This document shows, piece by piece, positions 11,456 through 23,578 of a stretch of 64,000 nt of DNA. Position numbers and translations under genes: made by a program. Origin of the DNA: Adineta vaga (taxonomy: Eukaryota; Rotifera); NCBI GenBank assembly GCA_021613535.1, contig CP075495.1:14756001-14820000 (forward strand). Reading direction: 5' to 3'. A model generated the notes under the pieces. It was not told the origin of the DNA. It did no database searches and saw nothing but the letters and a program-made list of their open reading frames with translations. Each line of letters begins with the position of its first letter. Position 1 is the first letter of the stretch.

Positions 11456-11689
11456 GATGTACGAGATGATGATGAAGAAAGAATACTTGATGCAACATGT
11501 CAAATGATCATCTATACAAAAATTTAGAGATGATAGTGAGAAGATAAGGTCTCTGAAAATGTAACATATGAGTTGAAAGAGTAGATTTTCTTAATTGATT
11601 TAAACGACGAGCCATGAATGCAACGAAGTTGTTCAAGAAAACAGTGGCTACTTTTTCATGTAAATTTAGAAGATGCAAAGAAAGAAAAA

Positions 11690-12935
11690 AAAGAAACCTT
11701 TTCTTCTTCATTTCTGACATTCATCGTTAAATATAATTTGAAAACAAACGTGAGATTTTCATTGAATAAAACAAATATTGTTGATTATTTTTTTTTAAAT
11801 TAGTCATGTGGAACTTTTTGGATTATGCCGATCGAATTGTTGAATGAACTGCTTTATTGAATATTACCAATCGTGCAGTCAATGCTGGATGTGACAAAGT
11901 GCAAGAAATGTAGAGAAATCAAAAACAAAAATCTCATGATGGATCTTCTAATATAGTTCCAAGTCCAAGTACAACTCCACAGTCACAATCACAAATGCCA
12001 TACTATCCATATCAAACCGCACAACAAGCATTCGATATGCAAACACCACCCCCACCCTGGGAACTCGTCAATAACTAATCAATAGATCCATTAATTGCCG
12101 TTCTCGAATGTAATCAACGACGATATCAAATACTATTTGCACAATTTCAGCAACACTTTTCATTCTCTATTTATCAGTTTGAATATGATCCATTATTTAT
12201 TTGGATTCAAACTGAATATAAAAAAAGTGTTGAAATAAAATTATGTTCATATCTTATTTGATCAAATTTGTCGTTTGTCTTTACAAAAAAATATATCTAA
12301 CGTACTATAACTTACACATCATAGTTGGAAACAATAATAGCGTTATGTTAGAACAAAACAACATATTTTGAAGGCGTGAATGTATGCAAAGTAATATGAA
12401 AAGACGCTGAGGTGAGGGGGTATTTCGAAATTTAAATAACACGGCACATTGTCAATTACATATATGAAAATAGTAAGGTCAAACATAGCCGAAAGAAAAT
12501 CATCATCACCTGATCGTACATAAATACCAAGGCAAAAGCTAAGCTGATTCTATATGTACTCTCAATCGTTAGAGAGACTTGCATTCCCAAAAATATCGTT
12601 CTCTTGAAGTAATCCATCAAATTAAGACAAATTTTTCAACTCTTGAAAGTATTTGACAAGTATTGAGCAATGAAGTGATTAGGCATAAAAGCAGTTCAGA
12701 TAACTATATATATATGGATCATGTAGACAATTAGTCATCAATATAAAATATAACATAATTATGTACCTTTCCCGAGAATTTTAGAACCTCTCTCATCATC
12801 TTATACTTATTATTAATCAGTTTTCAGATTGTTTTAACTTGATCTATCATTTCGTTTTTCAGCAGTTTGTCTTTATTTATGTTTATATCATAAATGATAG
12901 GATCAAGCGCAAGGCAAAAAAAGAAGAAAAACTTT
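11690..12935 (+). pseudogene. Decayed tandem copy of the C2-like proline-rich gene
   Basis: From the ATG at 11,805 this copy follows the gene at 9950 closely. NITNRAVNAGCDKVQEM and SQSQMPYYPYQ are recognisable, but in-frame stops occur early (codon 14) and at the position of a Trp codon. A short deletion shortens the Pro linker. Homology runs to LFIWIQTEY at about 12,220, is interrupted by about 480 nt of unrelated AT-rich DNA (about 12,225-12,705), and resumes near 12,710-12,760 with the segment matching GPCGQLLVNIEY. The 3' UTR is also shared (12,835-12,935 against 10,648-10,745). The duplication therefore included flanks, and the copy is non-functional. Confidence 0.8.
12225..12705. repeat. 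~480-nt insertion in the decayed C2-like copy
   Basis: The parent gene has about 100 nt here (10,405-10,505), and the copy has about 480 nt of unrelated sequence instead. I could not see clear terminal inverted repeats or a clean target-site duplication. It may be a small non-autonomous element or an insertion-deletion from repair. Confidence 0.35.
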
Positions 12936-13079
12936 GCGTATATGTGTAATAATAATAAATTTGTTCTCTCGCTATTTCACTTGTGTTGTTTTCTCGTAGA
13001 ATGTAATTGATCTGTACAATGCGAACGACATAAACGACAAGATAAAGTGAGAGAAAATAGAATAAAAAGTGTTCACACG

Positions 13080-16000
13080 TCACGCTTGACGAACAAAGTA
13101 GCGATCAACATTGATTTGCACCTTTTCACGTGTTTCCAACGGCACAGGTTCGAAACAAAACCTAGGGAAAGGAAAGTAGAATTAAAGCAACTAATAAAAT
13201 ATTTCATTGTTATTTACTTTTTAAAATCTTCAATTTCTTTATCTAGTGCATCCATTTCATCTTTATCGTTTTCTTGTGGAATCAATCCAAGATCAATAAA
13301 ATGTTCTTTTAAATAGAAAAGAAAAAAAACGATAGAGAAATAACATTAGTTTACATTGATCAAAAATACCTGAAAATCCATTGGATAACGAATTTGTTTG
13401 TATTGTTGACGGAATAGTCAGACTAGCACCACTATGAAATGGATCATAGAGAGGAAAATCAGTAGGAGTTGCTGATGAGTTAAGTGGTAATTGTTGTTCC
13501 TGAGAATAACTCCATTGAGAATCATGTGTATTCGTTACAGGTGTATCATTCCATGGTGACGTTGAAGTATTAGCAGCATAATTCATCGGAGAATAGAGCG
13601 GAAATGAAATATTATTTGTTGAATAGGAACGTGGTTCTGGTGACGGTCGTTGAATACAACGAGATGTTGTAACGGAGCCAGGTGCAGGTGAAAACGATGA
13701 ACTTGGTCGTTGGACAGGACCAGGTAGAGACGATGGAATGATGGACGATTGAGATGATGGTGGTAAGAGATAAGCATTCGGATCCCAATAGAGAGACGAT
13801 GGTAGACCTTCAGCTAGGGTTGAAGATGATGGTGGAATTGTGGATGAACCATCAAAAGTAGTTGGAGTTACAAGCGAAGAAGGAGATGATGGCACTGGTG
13901 GTTGAATAGATTGATAGGATGAATTCGTAGGATGAAGTGTTGATGATGATGATGATGATGATGAAACGAAGGATGTAGCTGGTTGTGTTGCTAAATAGAA
14001 AAAGATATATGAGGTTGATGTGCATAAATGATTTCATTTTTTTGTACTGTAGTCTAGAGAATGTTCTTGAATATGATTATTTGCCCAAAGATTCAATGGT
14101 GGTTGAATCATTGACGGCGATGGTTCAATCTTAGGTGATGGATGCGATGACTGAATTTTCGATACATTATTGGAACGTGATGAAGGTATTGTTGTTTGTT
14201 GTTTATTAGTAGCAGATGCTGATGTTTCTGATGGAACAGTCGATGATGTTACGGTTGGTGGTATAGGTTTTTGTTGAACATGAGATAGACCATTCACAGA
14301 TGGAGCTGTTTTCTTTGTATGAGTTGGTGTCGGTTGTTGCTGTTGTGATGATCGATTTTGCTTTGTGTTCGTTGGTGCAACAACAGGTGGAATAGGTGCA
14401 GCTAATAGTGATGGTACAGATGCTGATGATGGCTTATGTTTACTTTGTTTTCGTGAAATTGTTATCCAATTGACTTCCTCTTCTTGTGTATCAAAATTCT
14501 CACATGGAAGATCAACACTATTTCGAGTTGATTTAGTTTCCTGAGATGAAGTTGACGAAGAACAAACGGGAGGAAGTGTCAAAGGAGTTGTAGTAGCGAT
14601 AGTATGGGAAGTAGATGATGACTGTTTTGTATTTTCATCTTGTTGCTTTTGTTGTTGTTCAAGTTTTAATTTTGCTTTTTGTTTTCGTTTCGATAAAGGT
14701 TGTTGAGTTTCTACAGCAGATATTGATGTTGCTTTCGATGATGACGACGACGAAGCACTACGAGATGGTTGTTGAGAAGAACTATGAATGAAAATGATTT
14801 TCATACAAACTATTCGAAAAGAAAAACTTACGTTGATTGTTGAGTAATATTAGATCCATTTTGTTTTTTCGGATTTATTTGTTGTTGTTCTTTATTAATT
14901 GTTATCACTTCTTCCGTATGATTGGCTTTTGTTTGTTTATCTTTCTTCTTTTTATTCTTTTTAGATGTTGATTCTTGTGTTGTTGATGATGATGCAGTCG
15001 TTGTTGTTTGTGATTGAATTTCACTATTATTATTTATTGAAGAAGATTCATTTCCATCAATAAATCGAACTAAATCATCAATATCATTTTTATCATTCAG
15101 AAGACATTCTTTTGTTTTTGTATTAGTTGGTACGAATTGTTTTTTATTATTTGCTACTACTGCTGCTGCTGTTGTTGGTATTGTCGATGGTGGTTTTTTC
15201 TGCTGTTGATCTTTTGCTATAGTTTGTTGTTCAGTTAAGTTCTGTACAGTTCTTTTCGTTAATTTCAATTTCAAACGTTCTTTCATTTCTACATCACGTT
15301 GATTAAAAGCTCCTGTAATTGTTGTACCCATCACTGATGTTGTCGTTGTTGTTGTACTACCTGGTAATGCCATACATGTTACACAACTAGTAATTGGTCC
15401 ATTGGTTAAATTGGATGTTGATGATAGATGAAGACATGCAGATGATGATGATGAAGAGGATGCCGATGAACAAGTTCGTCCTTCGGAAAATTCACAACAA
15501 CAGAAATCACAATGTTTATTATTATTATTATTATTGGGCAGATTTCGTTTTTGAAAATGATGATGATGATGTTGTTGCTGCTGTTGTTGAGCAAGAAAAT
15601 TTTGTAAAGCTTCACTTGTCTTTGATGGTAATAAATGTTTAGCAGCAGCTGCTGCAGCTGCTGTTGAGGATGAATCCAGACAAGTCTGAGAATGAAATGA
15701 TGATAAAATTGAATGTAATGCTGCTTCAGATACATCTGTATTCGAAGAAGCATTTCGAAGTAGACGATCTAAATCATTATAAGCAGTTGATGATGACGAT
15801 GCTGTTGCTGGTGATGAATCAGATTTATTGGTTGAATTTAAAAATGAATGAGTATTATTTGTAGAATCTAAATAGAATGATTTATTTGATATGAAATGGA
15901 AAAGAATAAATGCGAACTTAATAATGTTTCATTCATTGTTGAACGTTGTTGTTTTGTTTTTTTAAATTGTTGATTCTCTTTTTTCCTTCCACTATTTAAA

Positions 16001-18543
16001 CATTCTCCATTTCCTAAACTTGTTAATTCATTGAAAAGTGCTTCGGCTATCTTCTGTCCACCATGTTCAGTTGTTTTTGAGCCTGGTTTACGAGTTAAAT
16101 TGATACTCAATCGTGTTTGACCTGTTGATGTTGTCGTTTTAGCTGCTGTTAATGTTGTTGTTGAACAATTCGATGATGAAGATGATGAAGATGTCGAATG
16201 ATAACATTCATTCGAATTTGTTGATGTTATTGAACCAAATGTACCAGCAGTAAATGAAACAGATTGAATTTTTGCCGAAAGATCAGCGATTGAATGTGGA
16301 AGAATTAAGTCAGCTGCAATGGACTTTTTTGGAAGTTGAGATGACGTAGTACCTGTTGGATTAGGTTGAGACGCAACTTGTTCTTTTCGACGATGAGATG
16401 TTTTGTTGGATTTCGATTTACTTGAAGAAGATTTCTTTGAAGATGAATCAGTAGAAACACGAACTAAAGTAATGATTTGATTATGATTCTAGTTTGATCT
16501 GATGAAAAAATTCTTACCATTCGACGGATCTTCTGTTGTTGTTGTAGAATGATCATTATTTTTCGTTAAATTATCAGTTGTAACTGTTGATTTTTCTTCT
16601 CGTTCACGTGCTGATTGAATTCCTTGAATAATTTCTTCGAACCATTTTCCATTATCAATTGTTGTAGTTGTTGTTAATGAATTATTTGATTTATCATTAA
16701 ATCTTGATTGTAAAACGTCATGATGCATTCTTGCTATCGGTGAAACTCGATCTAATAAACCTTCGAATAATAATTCATTTAAATCTTCTTCAGTAAATAG
16801 ACTATCTAAGAATTCTCGTTCTTCTTCAGTATAACCCGATGATGATGGTTCATGATCGAGTAAATAATCATCAACAGATGAAACAGATGACGATTCATCT
16901 CCACCAATGCCAGAACCTATTGATGAACCATTTGAACCTTGTTCAGGTGCTGTTGGTGTTGATAATGAACTATTCGATGTTGGAATATCGACAGCTGTTG
17001 TTGATGAACTAAATACATATGATTAAAATTGACATATTTGAAAGATGGATGGATGGATGAATACTAACTTAGTTGTATTTTCTTCATTTGAAGTTTGTAA
17101 TTGTTTATTCTTCTTACATTTCTTCTTTCTTTTCGTTTTCTTCTCTTTTTCATTTTGATGACCATTCGAAATTGAATTCTCTGATGATATAGATCTTGTT
17201 TTCGCTTGTGAATCTTTATATAAACATGCAATTTCCGACATTTCTTCATCAAATGCAAGAAATCGATTTAATAATTGTGTATATTCAGCTGGTGAATAAT
17301 CAACATTATCATCTTCATCATTCGATGGTTGTAATAAATCAATCATTGTTGACATTGAATGTTGAATTTTTCTATCCATATAGATTAATTTTTCATATAA
17401 ATGTTTATTGTACAATAACCAAGTTAAATGAAGTGATTTCATATAGTGTTCTTCCTTAAAAAGAAACATCGATTTTTCTTTTAAATGAAATAGAAATTTC
17501 AATTCAATACGAACAAGATACGAAACAATCGATGAAACATTGGTTGCTGCTTGAATAAAGATTTGATATTCATCCAAAAGAAATGAGATAAATAATTGTA
17601 CATCATGGGATGTTTTTGAACACGAATGAAAACGTTCTAAAACTTGATTTCGAATTTCTCGAACGTAATCAAAAACGATGGTTTCAAGTTTAGTAAATAA
17701 CGATTGAGCATTCACATCTGTTAATCTATAAAAGAATTCGAATAATTTTCATAATCTCATTTCAAACTATTATATACTTATTCACATAATCTTTTGCTTT
17801 ACAAATTTCGTCCGAAAAATGATTTTCTAAAAAAAAGAAAACAAATCGAAATGAATGAGAACGATGAAAAAAATTTTACCTGAAAAATCTTTGTCTGTTG
17901 CACGATAAACACATTTAATAATATGAGATAGTTCATCCCAATATTGACGATAATTCATATCATGTTCATCATCTGTACATGATTGACACCAATATTCATC
18001 ATCTGAACTTGTATCCGGTACAATTATCATTCGATCAGATTCTCCTTCTAATTCCTAAAATTAATTTCAACAATTATTTCAATATTAATTCAATAAAATT
18101 CATCGTACTTGAGAGGTTACAGTTGAACTACTAGTTGTTTCTTTTTCTTCTAATCGAATCTTTGCTTCACAATCCGGACATGTATACAATGGAAGCTACA
18201 ATAAAGAGAAAATTGTTAGAAAATTTAAAATGATCAAATATTCTTACCTTTGAAATTGGATTAAATGTTTTTTCATTTGTTTCTATGAAGAACAACAAAA
18301 GAAAATGAAATTCATTTGTTTATTTTCATATTTTAATCTTACCGATTTCTTTCTTTAAATTATTATTTTCATCATTAACATTTGGATTTGGTGCATGACA
18401 AAGAAAACACTTTAAACGTAATAAATATGGATTAGGAACCGATGCGGTCTAAAAGAATTGTCAAATATATTTTTAAAAAAAAGAACTTTTTTTTTCTTAA
18501 TCAAATAAACTACTTGTGGTTTTTGCTGTTCTTGTGTTTCCAT
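13080..18543 (-). CDS. FAM193A: FAM193-family protein (multi-exon)
   Basis: This long minus-strand gene begins with METQEQQKPQ at 18,543 and ends at 13,080. N-terminal exons carry Cys pairs (LRLKCFLCHAPNPN; LPLYTCPDCEAKI; EYWCQSC). A helical domain follows at about 17,240-17,715. The middle is very low complexity, with poly-Ser, poly-Thr, poly-Gln, His and Asn runs. A CDFCCCEF motif near 15,490 matches the FAM193 Cys motif, and DIDDLVRFIDG near 15,065 matches a second conserved block. The last two exons give DEMDALDKEIEDFKKFCFEP, the FAM193 C-terminal signature (human ends with a similar EVESFKRFCLDS helix). I count about a dozen exons, and the mid-gene boundaries are approximate. FAM193 proteins are poorly characterised. 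The paralogue letter is a guess because invertebrates usually have one gene. Confidence 0.82.
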
Positions 18544-19373
18544 TACGAATGAAGATATAGATAATAAAATAAAACTAATGCTACAACAGAAACTCTAGAA
18601 AAGAAAGTCAATGAGTAGAATGTGATTTTTTTCGTCTTGTATCGAAAGACTTTTGTTTTATTTGATATTTTATGTTCAGAAGAAGTCACGCATGTATATA
18701 TGTATATACAAATGAGAACAGTGCAAACCATAAATGTGACAGCATGGCCACCATTGATCAATTTTGACAGATGGCTTTTTTTTTTAAATGATTATCAAAA
18801 AGTAAATCTCGATCAAATATTCAAGGTTTTTGATTTTAATGATTCACTCAAGGAAAAAAAGATTAAGATATAATAGATTATCGAGGCTGAGTACGAATTT
18901 TTCATTGGTAAAAATAATTAACCAATAGAAAACAAGGTTGGATATTACTTGTTTTTTACATATAAGATTCGTACGTATTATTAAAACAGATGATTGATAG
19001 TCTATTCATTCATAGACATTTGAATGTTTATAATCGAAAATATTTCATTCAATAAAATTGACAAGTTTCTTCAGTAGGAATATGTCAATAGAATGATGCT
19101 AAGGTCAATTTTTGATATAGTTAATTTTCCTTGTTGATATCGAAGTGAAGGTAAACATAAAGGAAAAAAATTGTTACGTTTTTTTTTATTACTTTTAGAT
19201 AAAGAAAAAAAAAGAAGTTCTTTTTTATCATGAAAATGTAGTTGCCAATTTGAAGACGAATGTCCAATAGTTATTTGTTGTTCTTCTTTCTTCTTGCGAT
19301 ATCAAATGGTGATCAATGTAGAATAAACAATCGAACTGAGTAAAAATTTGTTTTCAAAGAAGAAAAAAAGAAG
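18544..19373. other. Intergenic between two divergent genes
   Basis: The flanking genes point away from each other, so this 830-nt stretch probably holds both promoters. Poly-A/poly-T runs and a short alternating TATA/CATA run near 18,695 are visible. Open frames here have no ATG-led coding character. Confidence 0.6.
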
Positions 19374-21730
19374 ATGAATTTAATTTTTCTGCTTTTTAGT
19401 TCTTTTCAATCGAAATCAGGTCAATGCATATCTTGTTTATCTCATTGTAATTATCAAACCAATGTATGTTTATATGTTAATCAATTACGTCGTATTTGTT
19501 CATCGATTTATCTTGCTCGAAATATTCGAGAATGTCAACAGCGTTTGACACCTGATATTGTTCATTCGTTTTTACTTTCAAATCAATCGAATATTATTGA
19601 TGATAATAAAGACAATGATGAACCGGTATGAAAGATTTTCTTAATTAAATGCTAAAAATTCTTATCTTATCTTGAGAAGAATGTGAAAATTTAACTAAAC
19701 AATGATTGACTCATTTCCGGAGATTATAAAAGAGGGGGAGGGGGTGGGAAATATGTTTCCGATCAATTGAATGATAAAACCTTGAAATTTTTGTATAGGT
19801 GTGTTTATTTTGTGGAAATTTAACCCGTGGTCTTCGATGTGAATCTTGTCGTCAGCGACCTAATGGCAAACAACTTTCACATTTGATTGAATTAAAAACG
19901 CCAACATCAACTTGTTTTGAATGTTCATGTTCTGGACAAACTTATGATTGTCGAACGAACAGTAAGTTCTAAAGATGAAAAAGCTCTTCTATAATTCGAA
20001 TTTATTTTTTCTTGTAAAGTTACAGATGGATGTTGGTGTCTTTCACATTTATTGGATGCAAATTTAATCGATTTGAATCTTCATCAGTGTCTTTCAAATC
20101 GTAGTTATGTCAATGATCAAAACCAAGGTCAATGTCGTTCAAGAATTCATCAACAATGCAACACTTGTAAACGCGGTTATAGTGGTGTTATATCAGAACG
20201 TGGTCATCGATGTTACAAGTTTGTTCTTTTTTCTTTCTTCTTTTTTTTTAAACAAATATAATATATGTTCATTTCTTCGCTTTCTTTTCTTTCAATAGAT
20301 TATTATCAACTGATACACTTCAATGTTTTGAATATGCAACTTCTTTAAAATCATGTTTGAATGGCAATGAAATTATTCGAAGTGAAGATAATGGAACAAT
20401 TTTATTTGAAATAACTCCCAGTTATCGAAATCTTAATATTCGGTAAGAAAGAAGAAGATTTGTTTTTTTCTTGAAGAACAAAACTAACTATTTTTTCTTC
20501 TAGAGTATTAATTGGTATTGATAATGGTTTTGTTGATGTGATTTGTTCATCTCGTAATGCGAATTTTCTTGTATTAAATGATCATCGTGTGTATTATGAA
20601 CATCAATCATTAACTGATATAGAACCAGTTATTCGAGATTATGATTTAACATATGAAGATTTAAATTTTGGTAAAGATTATTTTCATTTCGTTATCATTA
20701 ACAAATATCGTTCATTCTTTTAGGAATTCTCTATTCTGATCCATCCGATATCGTTATTCTACGAAATTTATCTTCACGTCATCGTTTAACATTATTAATA
20801 TCTCCAACAAATATTGATTTTACTCAAGATAATCTTCGTTGTTTATTAGTTGATCAACCTTTATCCCGCATTCGTTTATCTGATCTAATTGAACCATCAT
20901 CCCAATCAATTGCATTTTCACTCTCTGATTATCGAGCAATTCATCTAACGACAGGTTCATCCTATTCTTCATTGAAAACGAATGGTTTTATTAAAATTTA
21001 TCAATCAAGAATGAATATTGATTTATTCGTTTTCTTCAGTGTTTTCTTTTCTTCATTTTTCCTTTTTCTTTCCATTGGAATTTGTTTTTGGAAAGTTAAG
21101 TTCGCCTATGAAATTCATCGACGACGACGAACACTTAAACATGAATATCATAAACGTATGGCAAGACCATTTGCAAAAATTCAATTATTTATCAAACCAT
21201 CCACAATCAATGAAAATGATGAAGAAAATTTTCAACAGGTTTGCTTTGAACAACTTGTTTGTTTTTGTTATTTGGAGAAAATCTTCTTCTTCTTCTTCTT
21301 TTTTGTTTAGTTACCATCGCCAGTTGCTTCATCATCTGTTGATATTCCATTACTTCTTCCATCCACACGTACAGATATTGATTATTCATCACATGTCGTA
21401 TCTGTCGAACCATTACGTGATCAAAATCATTGTTATACAACATTATTTTTTCATTTACCTGGAGATCTTTCAACTCAATATCGTCTTTGTGCTGGTACAA
21501 CACTAACACAATTACCAACGGATTATTCAAACGCACTTTCAAACGCACGACTGGAAGCTGAATTACAAAAACGTAATCGAAGACGAAAGAAATTCAATGG
21601 ACAGAATGGTCATACACCAAAAGTAGTTGTTAAAAAGACAACGGCAAATGTTCGTCAACAGCAACAACGTCGAAGAAAACAACAAGATCGTCAACAACAG
21701 CAACAGCCAAGAACAACAGTTGAACCCTAA
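19374..21730 (+). CDS. Attractin/MEGF8-type single-pass receptor, short form (7 exons)
   Basis: Exons 19374-19625, 19799-19961, 20020-20218, 20299-20442, 20504-20670, 20724-21238 and 21311-21730 sum to 1860 nt (619 aa). A signal peptide (MNLIFLLFSSFQSKSG) is followed by Cys-rich modules: a PSI-like start (CISCLSHCNYQTNVC) and laminin-EGF-like units (CLFCGNLTRGLRCESC; CNTCKRGYSG). An extracellular beta-rich part precedes one TM segment at about residues 430-455 (DLFVFFSVFFSSFFLFLSIG). The cytoplasmic tail carries MARPFAKIQLFI, matching the juxtamembrane MASRPFA block of attractin and MEGF8. It ends in a basic Gln/Arg tail. Family members are about 1,300-2,800 aa, with CUB and Kelch domains that are absent here. 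The gene is thus either a lineage-specific short form or a 5' truncation. Confidence 0.72.
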
Positions 21731-22152
21731 GAAACTCGTTTTAGAGTCAGATCAATGCGCGTGTTTGTAGTCTCACTTATTTTATTTTATCTTATTTTGT
21801 ATATTAAATTCTACTGCAATCAGGCATTTTAGAACTGTCATTCGAAGAAAAAAAAGTATTTGTAAGAGTGCTGCGTATTTTAGATTAAAATTTCATTTCA
21901 TTAAACAATGAATAAATTCATCGAAGAAGTACCATTTTGATAAATAATCAGGTAAATCTTGTTTTTTTCTTCTCATATCTAATCATAAACAAATGTATTT
22001 TTTAGAATGGAATATAAATGATTTCTCTTCGATAATATGTGATTGAATGTTTAACAAATGTAGAAGTGAAATATCTCTCGAAGAACCCCATTGAATCGAT
22101 TGTTCTTACTTCTTTGAAATAAAAATCTTGATTTTGTTTTAGATAGTATAGC
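21731..22152. other. Intergenic / UTRs
   Basis: The stretch holds the probable 3' UTR of the receptor gene and the 5' UTR of ATG12. A possible acceptor (TTTTAG) just before the ATG suggests a 5'-UTR intron or a trans-splice site. No gene is seen. Confidence 0.5.
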
Positions 22153-22548
22153 ATGTCTACAGTTGAAGGTGATGAGAATGAAACATCTGGAGATGCTTCA
22201 AATCCTTCAGTTGATAAAGAAGAAAAGGAAACTGGTTCAATACGTAATGATATAAGTAAAGATTCCGAAGGTGGCTCGAAAGTTGTATTTCTTCTTAAAG
22301 CAGCTGGTGGTGCACCAATTCTAAAGAAGAAAAAATGGGCATTACCAAGATCAAGAACGATGGGTCATATTGTGGAATTCTTAAAGAAATATATGCAACT
22401 TGATGCTCAACAACAACAACAAGTATTTCTCTATGTCAATCAATCATTTACACCAGCACTCGATACAACTATTGGATCAGTAAATGATTGTTTCAGCAGT
22501 GAAGGAACACTTGTTCTACATTATTCATTAACCCAAGCATGGGGATAA
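22153..22548 (+). CDS. ATG12: ATG12 ubiquitin-like autophagy protein
   Basis: The 131-aa single-exon protein has a disordered acidic N-terminus (1-45) and a ubiquitin-like fold (about 46-131). Diagnostic segments are VVFLLKAAGGAPILKKKKW, VEFLKKYM, VFLYVNQSFTPALD and the exact C-terminal end QAWG. ATG12 is conjugated through its terminal Gly to a Lys of ATG5 by ATG7 and ATG10. The conjugate with ATG16 acts as the E3-like enzyme that lipidates ATG8/LC3. The C-terminal Gly is native (no processing needed), as in the family. Length matches human ATG12 (140 aa). The Nudix gene starts only 120 nt downstream on the same strand. Confidence 0.95.
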   Translation: MSTVEGDENETSGDASNPSVDKEEKETGSIRNDISKDSEGGSKVVFLLKAAGGAPILKKKKWALPRSRTMGHIVEFLKKYMQLDAQQQQQVFLYVNQSFTPALDTTIGSVNDCFSSEGTLVLHYSLTQAWG

Positions 22549-22667
22549 AATCAAGAAATATTTCTATGTATCTTTTTTTTTTAAATGTACAGAAACAAAA
22601 CATAAAAAATAAACAAGATGATTCCTTATTAAACGGTGAATTAATTAGTCATTTGTAATTCATATCT

Positions 22668-23578
22668 ATGTCTTATAGATTCATGTTCTTTCGTTTTCTT
22701 GGAAAAACTCTTCTTAAAAAAAGAATACAGATCATTCCAATTTGTTTTATGTCTTCATCATCATCGTCATCTAATGAAATCTTAACGAATGAACTTATTC
22801 GACAACGCTTAACTCCTTATTTGGATAAAACTCCGAGTTATGTGGATGAGTTATCTGAACAAGTGCCCAGATTGAAACGATCACGTCGTGCATCTGTTCT
22901 TGTTCCACTTTATTGCAATAGAGAAACAAATCGTATTGAAGTTCTTCTTATAAAACGTTCCGAAAAAATGCGTTCACATACTGGAATGGTTGGTTAGTAT
23001 TATTTTTTAAGATAATCCTGACTTGAGTTTAAATCTTTCTTTTTCAGCTTTTCCCGGTGGAATGTCTGATCCAACTGATCATGATGTTATTCATACAGCA
23101 CAACGTGAAGCTTTTGAAGAAACTGGTCTTCAATCACATCAATATTCAATCGTTGGTTCTCTTCTTCCATTGACAGATTCTCGTCTTGTTGTTATTACAC
23201 CTGTTGTTGCTTTATTACATTCACCGAAATTTACAGATTTTCGTCTCAACCGATGAAGCAACCGATGCATTCTATGTCGATTTAGAACAATTTCTTAGTG
23301 CAAATGAACATTACAAAATGTTAGAAGTTGGCGATGATTTTGTTACACATCATTTTACTGTGGATAAATATGATGTATGGGGTATAACAGCATATGCTTT
23401 AATTTTAGTTTCCACATTAGTTCATCAACGCATACCACAATTTCCTGTCTTTCGTCATGAACAATATCTTGATTTACAACAGATTACAAAACAGCAAAAA
23501 GATTTTTTTCGTTTATGTGTTGATCTTCGATATCGAAGCAAAACTAAAGAGAATAATAAAGAAAAAAGTCGTTTATAA
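22668..23578 (+). CDS. Nudix hydrolase, NUDT7/NUDT8 (CoA diphosphatase) type, with apparent frameshift
   Basis: Exon 1 (ATG 22,668 to about 22,994) ends HTGMV and exon 2 starts AFPGG after a 53-nt intron. The Nudix box starts at GGMSDPTDHD and continues through TAQREAFEETGL, which contains the REx2EExGx core. The preceding FPGG and the short spacing fit the CoA pyrophosphatase subgroup (NUDT7/8), which cleaves CoA and acyl-CoA to phosphopantetheine and 3',5'-ADP. The N-terminus (MFFRFLGKTLLKKRIQIIP) is basic and hydrophobic, suggesting mitochondrial targeting. The frame breaks near 23,255: the first frame ends FRLNR-stop, and the continuation DEATDAFYVDLEQFL is one base over. No splice site resolves it. 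This could be a real mutation, a programmed shift or a sequence error. Confidence 0.8.

Noticed and set aside
15394-15864. Plus-strand frames rich in Met and Asp opposite FAM193
   Set aside because: They are antisense shadows of the poly-Gln/His/Ser coding repeats.
17196-17459. Plus-strand frame opposite the FAM193 helical domain
   Set aside because: The minus strand has clear family-specific coding and splice structure, so this is a shadow.
19728-19750. G-rich run (GAGGGGGAGGGGGTGGG) considered as telomere-like or G-quadruplex
   Set aside because: Single interrupted run inside a short intron; no repeated telomeric unit. A quadruplex remains possible but is unsupported.
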